Translations under genes and position numbers: made by a program
Notes under the pieces: generated by a model
The model's database searches: none
The model's input: the letters and a program-made list of their open reading frames with translations, nothing else
What the model was told of the DNA's origin: nothing
Assembly: GCA_002401765.2 (NCBI GenBank)
Contig: NVTY02000032.1
Coordinates: forward strand, 33,347-97,346
Direction of reading: 5' to 3'
Origin: Thiotrichaceae bacterium
Lineage (GTDB): Bacteria > Pseudomonadota > Gammaproteobacteria > SZUA-140
DNA: 64,000 bases
Part shown: positions 57,290-64,000 of the stretch, piece by piece
Numbering within the stretch: the stretch's first letter is position 1
Layout: every line of letters starts with the position of its first letter

Positions 57290-59464
57290 GTGCGCCAACC
57301 TACGTTGAATGACGTACTCTCAGATCCCAACCTCTTCGCTGCTTGGGCTAAGGTCAAAGACAACCGTGGATGTCCTGGGCATGACGGCATCAGTGTCCCT
57401 GTATTCGAGAAAAAACTGCTGGCGAATCTCGCCACATTAAGCAATGAAGTGTGTCACGGTTTTTATAAGCCGCAGTCATTAATGCGGATAGAGATTCCCA
57501 AAGATAACGGTGGCACTCGTTCACTATCTATTCCCTCTGTACGAGATCGCCTGTTACAAACCGCTGTAGCGTTGTGCATCACGCCGCTGTTTGAAGCAGA
57601 GTTCGAGGAATGCAGTTATGCCTACCGTGCAGGGCGTTCAGTGAAACAGGCGGTGCAGCGAGTTGAACAGCTGCGTGATGATGGCTATCAATGGGTGGTT
57701 GATGCAGATATTGAGTCTTTCTTTGACGAAATTGATCACGCTTTATTGATGGAGAAACTTCATTCACTACTGGTAGATAAGGGAATTCTTAAACTGATCC
57801 ACCAGTGGTTAAAAAGTGATGTGGCCGATGGCGACACCCTCTTTCAATTGACTAAAGGTGTCCCGCAAGGCTCACCGATTTCACCATTGCTATCCAATCT
57901 TTATCTCGACCAACTTGATGAAGCCTTTCTCGATAATGATATGGCATTGGTACGTTTTGCGGATGATTTTTTGGTGTTATGCAAGAATAAGGAAAAGGCC
58001 GAAGCGGCACTGATTTTGAGCAATGAAATACTCGACGACCTGCGTCTGTCATTAAATGAGGAGAAGACGCGACTGGTCGATTTTAATGCCGGATTTCGAT
58101 TCCTCGGCGTACAGTTTGTGCGTACATTGGCGATCAAAAGCAAAGTGGTACATAAGCGGATTCGAAGCTTACACGCTGTTGACCACGCCCCTCCACCGGT
58201 GGTGGATAGAGTAGAAGAAAAAGAAGAGGAAATTGATAGTACTCCCGATTTGTTACGTTATTTCCAGGGGAATCCGGGCAGTGATGTGATGCGTTCTGCT
58301 TTTGCAGAGGCCGACCTAAGTGGTAACCAATTTGTGCCCGCCTCCATGAAAACTGCTGACAGTGTGGCCTCATCCTCCTCACCTGAGGATACCTCTAGTG
58401 AGCCCCAGCAGGATTTACCAACCGCTGACGAAGAGGTGCTAGCTTCAACAGGCCATGATCCTCGTTTACGCACGCTCTATTTAACCGAGCATGATTACGA
58501 ACTAGCAAAGGCTGCAGAGCGTTTGGTGATACAGCGCGGTGATGAGGTACTTAAATCTATCCCTTCTATTAAGGTGGATCAAGTGATGATCTTTGGTAAC
58601 GCACAGATCACCACGCAGGCAATGCACTATTGTCTGATGGAGCGTATCCCTATCTATTTGTTGTCGGCAAAGGGGCGTTATTACGGGGTGATTGATGCCT
58701 TTGATACTGAGCCGGTATTGATGCATCGTGATCAGTTTTTACGTGCGGATGATGATGCCTTCACGCTCAACCTTGCCAAGGGATTTGTGATGGGAAAGCT
58801 ACACAACAGCCGCCTGCTGTTAAAACGCCAATCTCGTAATCGTGATAGCGCCGCCTTGCAAAAAGCGCTTCAGGCAGTGAATGGCATTCAACCTGAAGCA
58901 GCTGAAACACTGGAGCAACTGCGTGGTTATGAAGGTGCTGCTGCGCGTGCCTATTTCGCCGCGATGGTAGCACTAGTGGACGACAAGTGGGGTTTCACCG
59001 GCAGGGTAAAACAACCCCCTACTGACCCTATTAACGCGATGCTCTCTTATGGTTACACCATTTTATTTAGTAATGTGCATACGCTGCTACGCGCAAGGGG
59101 AATGAACCCTCACGTGGGTTTTCTACATGCAATGCGCCCAGGTCATCCGGCGTTGGCGTCTGATGTAATGGAAGAATTTCGCAGTTTAATCGTAGACGCG
59201 GTGGTCTTGAATTTGGTACTTAACCAACGCCTTACGCCCGAAGATTTTCAGCTCCCACGTGCTGAGGGTGAAGCCTGTTGGTTAAGCGCCCAGGCGAGAG
59301 TTGTTTTTATCACAGCATTAGAGGCTAAGCTCAATAGCCCGCTTAAACATCCTAATTCTGGTTTACATCTGGATTATCGCCGCTGCATTGAGCAGCAGAT
59401 TCAGCATCTGGCAGCGGTCGTGTCTGGTCGTCAATCTGAATATAAACCGATGGTATTACGATGA
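57290..59464 (+). CDS. cas1: Reverse transcriptase-Cas1 fusion
   Basis: This 724-residue protein starts at GTG with AGGGAG upstream. Residues 1-285 are a group II intron-like reverse transcriptase: VVDADIESFFDE (136-147), VPQGSPISP (191-199) and the catalytic RFADD (222-226). A charged, Ser-rich linker spans about 300-390. Residues 395-724 are Cas1, with Glu548 (GYEGAAARAYF), His613 (GFLHAMRPGHP) and Glu628/629 (SDVMEEFRSLIVD) in place. The RT can copy RNA so that Cas1 integrates spacers from transcripts, as shown for related type III fusions. There is no Cas6 domain at the N-terminus. Confidence 0.96.
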   Translation: MRQPTLNDVLSDPNLFAAWAKVKDNRGCPGHDGISVPVFEKKLLANLATLSNEVCHGFYKPQSLMRIEIPKDNGGTRSLSIPSVRDRLLQTAVALCITPLFEAEFEECSYAYRAGRSVKQAVQRVEQLRDDGYQWVVDADIESFFDEIDHALLMEKLHSLLVDKGILKLIHQWLKSDVADGDTLFQLTKGVPQGSPISPLLSNLYLDQLDEAFLDNDMALVRFADDFLVLCKNKEKAEAALILSNEILDDLRLSLNEEKTRLVDFNAGFRFLGVQFVRTLAIKSKVVHKRIRSLHAVDHAPPPVVDRVEEKEEEIDSTPDLLRYFQGNPGSDVMRSAFAEADLSGNQFVPASMKTADSVASSSSPEDTSSEPQQDLPTADEEVLASTGHDPRLRTLYLTEHDYELAKAAERLVIQRGDEVLKSIPSIKVDQVMIFGNAQITTQAMHYCLMERIPIYLLSAKGRYYGVIDAFDTEPVLMHRDQFLRADDDAFTLNLAKGFVMGKLHNSRLLLKRQSRNRDSAALQKALQAVNGIQPEAAETLEQLRGYEGAAARAYFAAMVALVDDKWGFTGRVKQPPTDPINAMLSYGYTILFSNVHTLLRARGMNPHVGFLHAMRPGHPALASDVMEEFRSLIVDAVVLNLVLNQRLTPEDFQLPRAEGEACWLSAQARVVFITALEAKLNSPLKHPNSGLHLDYRRCIEQQIQHLAAVVSGRQSEYKPMVLR

Positions 59465-59745
59465 GGCTGAGTCGTCTGTGGATTATTGCTTATGATATTG
59501 AGGATGACCGTATTCGACGTCGTATTTACCAGCTGTTAAAGAACCACGGAGAGGCGGTGCAATATAGCGTCTTTGAATGTTGGTTACTTGCTCATCAATT
59601 GCTGTTGCTGCGTCGCCAGGTTCAGCAAGAGGTCGGTGTTGATGATAGTGTTCGCTGGTATCCGTTGTGTGTCTGGTGTCGGCGTGATATCGAATCGCAA
59701 GGAGTAGGGCGGGAAAGTGATGACCCACCATTTATACTTTTATAA
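59461..59745 (+). CDS. cas2: Cas2 (first copy)
   Basis: The 94-residue ferredoxin-fold protein begins LWIIAYDIEDDRIRRRIYQL, with the conserved Asp of the first strand, and continues AVQYSVFECWLL and VRWYPLC. It overlaps the RT-Cas1 stop by four bases. Cas2 bridges Cas1 dimers during integration. It is clearly different from the second copy, so heterodimers are possible. Confidence 0.93.
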   Translation: MRLSRLWIIAYDIEDDRIRRRIYQLLKNHGEAVQYSVFECWLLAHQLLLLRRQVQQEVGVDDSVRWYPLCVWCRRDIESQGVGRESDDPPFILL

Positions 59746-59747
59746 CG

Positions 59748-60020
59748 ATGATTCTTATCTGCTTTGATATTCGCGATAAAAAACGCCTTCGCAATGTTGC
59801 TAAAACGTTGGAAGGTGTTGGCCAGCGGGTGCAGCATAGCGTGTTTGAATGCCATCTCGATTCAATCGAGCTTGCTGCACTGAAAAGCATGTTAGCAACA
59901 ATCATCAACCCCGCTGAAGATAACATTCGTTATTACCCACTGTGCCCGAAAGATCGCCCAGAAATTAAAATTGATGGGCCAGGTCGAATAACAGAAGATC
60001 CCGATTATCATCTGTTGTAA
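59748..60020 (+). CDS. cas2: Cas2 (second copy)
   Basis: The 90-residue protein begins MILICFDIRDKKRLRNVAKT and continues VQHSVFECHLDSIEL and IRYYPLCPKDRPEIKIDGPG. It shares with the first copy the SVFEC and YPLC blocks but few other positions. It starts two bases after the first cas2 stop, so both are translated together with RT-Cas1. Two functional Cas2 proteins in one adaptation operon are unusual. Confidence 0.93.
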   Translation: MILICFDIRDKKRLRNVAKTLEGVGQRVQHSVFECHLDSIELAALKSMLATIINPAEDNIRYYPLCPKDRPEIKIDGPGRITEDPDYHLL

Positions 60021-60313
60021 TATTTTACTCTGCTGATAGTTCTGATCGACTGGTCATTGCATCGGTTATTGAGAATAAGAACTATTTTTATCGGGGGCTT
60101 TTCATCGTCGCTTAGAAAATAGCTCAAATAAGCGGGAATATTAATTTAATCAAAGGGTTAGGGTTTTTAGGTGTGTTGGTACTCGCAGATGATTGATTTT
60201 AATAGTAAAAAAGAGTGTTTGAGGTGTTTCTGGGGTAGTGAGATGAGTTTGAATGTAACCGCCCCGAAAACAGCCTTATTTCACTCCGTGGAACAATGGG
60301 TTATAAAGGTACT
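60021..60313 (+). promoter_or_regulatory. Leader of CRISPR array 2
   Basis: No gene is visible. CGCCCCG begins at 60260, 54 bases before the first repeat (60314), and is followed by AAAAC, matching the CAAAC after the same box in array 1. TAGTGAGATGAGTTTGAAT just upstream also resembles the array 1 leader. It probably carries the array promoter and the adaptation signal. Confidence 0.65.
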
Positions 60314-63099
60314 GTTGGACTGACCGGACTTTATGAACGGGATTGAAACGTGTTCTTCATTAACTGCTTAACTTGAATGCTATAGTGTTGGACTGACCGG
60401 ACTTTATGAACGGGATTGAAACGTTCTTCATTAACTGCTTAACTTGAATGCTATAAATGTTGGACTGACCGGACTTTATGAACGGGATTGAAACTCAATT
60501 TATAATACTAGATCTACCTTAGAGGTGGTCGGTTGGACTGACCGGACTTTATGAACGGGATTGAAACCACCTCCTTGCTTCCACCACCCCCTGGACTGAA
60601 ACAAGTTGGACTGACCGGACTTTATGAACGGGATTGAAACAGTGTTGATAACCTGAGTGATGCAAGTGAAGGAGTTGGACTGACCGGACTTTATGAACGG
60701 GATTGAAACGCCAGGGAATTTCGCTCTCCTACCTTGAGCAGTTGTTGTTGGACTGACCGGACTTTATGAACGGGATTGAAACTAACTACTCAGCGAGTAG
60801 TTAAAATTAATTTGTGTTGGACTGACCGGACTTTATGAACGGGATTGAAACCGAAGGCAGGTTTCTCAGTATGATGAATCCCTTGCAAGTTGGACTGACC
60901 GGACTTTATGAACGGGATTGAAACCGAAGGCAGGTTTCTCAGTATGATGAATCCCTTGCAAGTTGGACTGACCGGACTTTATGAACGGGATTGAAACGAT
61001 AGAAGCTGGGCATGGTCACCCGCAATCGCATCAAGTTGGACTGACCGGACTTTATGAACGGGATTGAAACGCAATTCAATTTCACTGTCTTTGCAGTACT
61101 TACGGAGTTGGACTGACCGGACTTTATGAACGGGATTGAAACATCACAATCTAACAATTCAATTTCAGGGCTTGCTTGGTTGGACTGACCGGACTTTATG
61201 AACGGGATTGAAACCTTGACGACTACTTTGACAGTTCCTCGAAGGAAAGCTTGTTGGACTGACCGGACTTTATGAACGGGATTGAAACGTGCGGCCTGAG
61301 TAAACTTTATATCCTCCGATCTCACTTGTTGGACTGACCGGACTTTATGAACGGGATTGAAACACCTCCTTCTTGCTGCTGCTTGATGCGGTCCAGCGGT
61401 TGGACTGACCGGACTTTATGAACGGGATTGAAACTATGTGATGCATAACATATGAACAAATTATTAGATCATGTTGGACTGACCGGACTTTATGAACGGG
61501 ATTGAAACGGAAGGCATTGGTCTCGCGGATATTGGCAAGAAATTGTTGGACTGACCGGACTTTATGAACGGGATTGAAACTCGTCTGTATATGCGTTGGT
61601 GTTAGGGTCGGCTATGTCGTTGGACTGACCGGACTTTATGAACGGGATTGAAACCACTCTTCGTACGCATCGTCGCTGTCATAGTCTTCGGTTGGACTGA
61701 CCGGACTTTATGAACGGGATTGAAACCTTATTTCAGATATATCGTTATCAAGTTTTTCTTCGCGCTGTTGGACTGACCGGACTTTATGAACGGGATTGAA
61801 ACTATAATTCCGTGATGGAGAGCTAATATAGGATTGCAACGGTTGGACTGACCGGACTTTATGAACGGGATTGAAACTTGCTTTAGATTCGCTCATGCCA
61901 TTTATTGCATTTTGTTGGACTGACCGGACTTTATGAACGGGATTGAAACGTGCCCTTTAATTCCGTCCCACTCTATCTCACCCCGTTGGACTGACCGGAC
62001 TTTATGAACGGGATTGAAACAGCAGAGCGTAGTAGTCGGTAGATGTAAAATCGTCGTTGGACTGACCGGACTTTATGAACGGGATTGAAACGAGATGCGA
62101 AAAACAGGCCACCCGCACTGACAACGTTGGACTGACCGGACTTTATGAACGGGATTGAAACTGTTATGCAGGTCATTTAGCGTTAAAACTTTGTAAAGTT
62201 GGACTGACCGGACTTTATGAACGGGATTGAAACCACCCTATATCCGCGTGACTGGCGATTCTTAGCCGTTGGACTGACCGGACTTTATGAACGGGATTGA
62301 AACTCGACTACATCCCGCATTAGCCTATTGCAGCATTCTTGTTGGACTGACCGGACTTTATGAACGGGATTGAAACTCACGTCCTCTGCGATCATGTTCC
62401 TCACGTTGATACTTAGGTTGGACTGACCGGACTTTATGAACGGGATTGAAACGTACGCAACTAAACAGCTTGAGGAAGTGAGTTATAACCGTTGGACTGA
62501 CCGGACTTTATGAACGGGATTGAAACGCGGAACACACATCCGTTAGATATGTAATCTACTCCGTTGGACTGACCGGACTTTATGAACGGGATTGAAACAT
62601 AATCACAATCAATCACGTAAAACGCACCGTGGACATGTTGGACTGACCGGACTTTATGAACGGGATTGAAACATAATCACAATCAATCACGTAAAACGCA
62701 CCGTGGACATGTTGGACTGACCGGACTTTATGAACGGGATTGAAACGGCAGTCTCCCAGATAACTTTAGTTTTATTTCTTTTCTAAGTTGGACTGACCGG
62801 ACTTTATGAACGGGATTGAAACGGTTTTAACGGATAGATTCTGTCTTAACTTCAGTGCCGTTGGACTGACCGGACTTTATGAACGGGATTGAAACAGTTT
62901 AGAATAATCTGTTTGCATATTGTGTTTTCTGTTGGACTGACCGGACTTTATGAACGGGATTGAAACGGCATCATGCCTCCCTCTATGGCAGAATTTTGCA
63001 TGGTTGGACTGACCGGACTTTATGAACGGGATTGAAACAGTGCTGAGTCCGTTGATAATTCCATCACCAAAGTTGGACTGACCGGACTTTATGAACGGG
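60314..63099 (+). CRISPR. CRISPR array 2: 39 repeats, 38 spacers
   Basis: The 36-base repeat starts GTTGGACTGACCGGAC and shares its last 20 bases, TTTATGAACGGGATTGAAAC, with array 1. Spacers are 33-40 bases. The first repeat is at 60314. The last copy (63072-63099) breaks off after AACGGG, marking the old end, so the leader is on the left. Spacers 1 and 2 are nearly the same sequence; spacers 8/9 (60852, 60925) and 32/33 are exact duplicates. Spacer 7 (60783-60815) matches the end of the recA-upstream MITE. I counted by eye, so the count may be off by one. Confidence 0.98.
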
Positions 63100-63180
63100 G
63101 CTTTTAGTCCTACTGTCTGTAGGCCTTCATCTATTTTAGATGCATCATGTGAGTGCTGTTGGCCGAAATAATGATGGTCT

Positions 63181-63498
63181 TTAGCATTGGTCGTGGGTAT
63201 TAGTTTGGGTCAGCAGACTCGATCTTAGTAGGACTGCCCTGTTTCTTTCTTTAGTCGGATGGGGATGCATCATTGCATCACGTGCCATGTCTACTATTGG
63301 TAGTTTTATGGCCTCATCTTCCAGTGCCCAACGTGCCGTTGCATCGACTGCTTTGAAGTGAACCCATACTTCATTGATATCTGTTGTGCCACCAGGGAAG
63401 TTGTGGCCAACATTTGCATTGTTGATGATGACGTTTAATTCTGCGGTTTCGTTAAGGTAATAATACGCAGGTGCTTCCTGGCGAATAAGGTGAGATCG
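63181..63498 (-). pseudogene. Multihaem cytochrome c C-terminal relic
   Basis: The minus strand is open for 105 codons without a start. It includes YYLNETAELNVIINNANVGH followed by NFPGGTTDINEVWVHFKAVD, a pattern typical of the haem-free beta domain after the CxxCH region of multihaem cytochromes (NxGH-x-FPxGTTD...W). No CxxCH is present, and after about residue 55 the resemblance fades. It is a truncated remnant beside array 2. Confidence 0.55.
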
Positions 63499-63515
63499 TT
63501 AGGTGCAATTGATGG

Positions 63516-63659
63516 TTAGTAGTGATCTCTAAGTTGAGCAATATGAATGGAGTCAGATTCAACTTTGTAAATAATTCTGTGTTCTTCATTTGTTCGCCTA
63601 GACCAATAACCGGATAAGGCATGCTGTACTAAAGATGAGAGTCGGCCCCTCGGTTTCGC
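63516..63659 (-). pseudogene. yoeB: YoeB-type toxin, C-terminal relic
   Basis: The 47-residue open stretch KPRGRLSSLVQHALSGYWSR, then EEHRIIYKVESDSIHIAQLR and DHY, is the C-terminal half of the Txe/YoeB mRNA interferase, including the LSG-x-WSRR, EHR and C-terminal HY motifs. A stop precedes it, the N-terminal half is gone, and no yefM antitoxin is seen. It cannot be functional. Confidence 0.7.
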
Positions 63660-64000
63660 TTACCAGAAGGAGGCACTAAACGCCCTTATGCGGCTGTCAT
63701 TGCGCAGCGCCGGGATAACGAGGTTGGTCAGGAACTGGCGTAGCGGCAAGCGGTGTGGGGGTGGCATGACTGTGATACAGGCTTTAGTACGTGTCGTTGT
63801 GATGTTAAGGGCGTGAGCCAAGCAGTTGGCGCTACAAGGCTTCCCTGTGGCCGGGCAGCTTAGATGGTTAGCTAAGGGACGTGCACGAAACAACTTCCGA
63901 CTCTTGCATCACAGCTTCAGCCCGTCTTTGCCCGTTCTTCAATCTCAAAACCTCAAAATAGAACCACTATTCCTACGATTTTGCTCAATCAGAACGAACA
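63660..64000. other. Unassigned end of window
   Basis: I find no supportable gene here. Open frames exist on both strands (for example minus strand 63660-63893) but have no recognisable domain and unusual composition. The sharp change from the YoeB relic at 63660 suggests a recombination or insertion joint, so part of a mobile element may begin here and continue beyond the window. Confidence 0.4.

Noticed and set aside
57290..59464. Interpretation of 57290-59464 as a group II intron maturase
   Set aside because: There are no intron RNA domains around it, and the C-terminal half is a complete Cas1 with its catalytic residues.
60568..60604. Spacer 4 of array 2 contains GGACTGAAACAA, like a shortened repeat
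   Set aside because: The match is short and the spacer has normal length and flanks; chance is enough.
60939..62176. Several minus-strand ORFs and one at 57004-57186 in the arrays, with recurring peptides such as FNPVHKVRSVQ and SIPFIKSGQSN
   Set aside because: They are translations of the CRISPR repeats in reverse and carry no protein information.
46270..63659. A second copy of the tRNA-Ser 3' end as an attachment site right of the island
   Set aside because: I looked for TTCGAATCCCTC to the right of array 2 and did not find it within the window.
63660..63893. 77-codon minus-strand ORF with Cys and Pro-rich sequence
   Set aside because: No recognisable domain and no support as a gene; it may belong to a mobile element that continues outside the window.

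Overview
The window reads as the chromosome of a gammaproteobacterium. The gene order recA-recX-alaS-lysC-csrA-tRNA-Ser, the trio epmB / efp / epmA, a FimX-like GGDEF/EAL protein, PilZ and HtpX all fit. Na+/H+ antiporters (mrp operon, nhaR, an nhaA relic) and a type III CRISPR system with a reverse-transcriptase-Cas1 fusion suggest a marine or sediment, possibly sulfur-oxidising, lineage. The species cannot be fixed from the sequence alone.

Layout. 1-7.2 kb: start of nhaR (minus strand, cut by the window edge), an unknown membrane protein, a complete mrpAB-C-D-E-F-G Na+/H+ antiporter operon, then a frameshifted nhaA C-terminal relic and a terminator. 7.4-18.6 kb: a ParA-like ATPase, a DUF1631 protein, a small lipoprotein, a small unknown protein, then sucA-sucB-lpdA-sucC with no sucD. 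18.6-24 kb: GST-like protein, a U32 peptidase (RlhA-like), a MITE, a transposase stub, and a dus gene broken by one in-frame stop. 23.8-29.8 kb: a minus-strand operon of a GMC oxidoreductase-hydrolase fusion, a PhoD-like phosphatase and a membrane protein. 30-39.8 kb: metal-efflux adaptor relative, HtpX, phosphatase-like protein, degenerate GGDEF/EAL protein, the EF-P modification cluster, PilZ, phosphatidylserine decarboxylase, and a CinA/PncC amidase. 39.9-46.4 kb: an IS66-like MITE in front of recA, then recA through tRNA-Ser.

46.4-63.1 kb is a CRISPR island directly downstream of tRNA-Ser(GCU). It holds cas6, cmr1-cmr2(cas10)-cmr3-cmr4-cmr5-cmr6, a decayed small ORF, then a tight three-gene cassette: a two-TM protein with a CARF-like domain, a Csx3-family putative ring nuclease, and a one-TM protein with a SAVED-like domain. 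Next come CRISPR array 1 (8 repeats), an RT-Cas1 fusion, two different cas2 genes, and CRISPR array 2 (39 repeats). The likely logic is as follows. RT-Cas1 with the Cas2 proteins captures spacers, perhaps from RNA. Cas6 cuts the transcripts and the Cmr complex recognises target RNA. Cmr2 has an intact GGDD palm but no N-terminal HD domain, so it would mainly make cyclic oligoadenylate. Two membrane-anchored sensors could read that signal while Csx3 removes it. The island ends in gene debris (multihaem cytochrome c and YoeB relics).

The most unusual points are the TM-CARF / Csx3 / TM-SAVED cassette; a leader motif placed exactly 54 nt before both arrays; a spacer that matches the end of the MITE sitting in the recA promoter region; and the nhaR - mrp - nhaA-relic arrangement.
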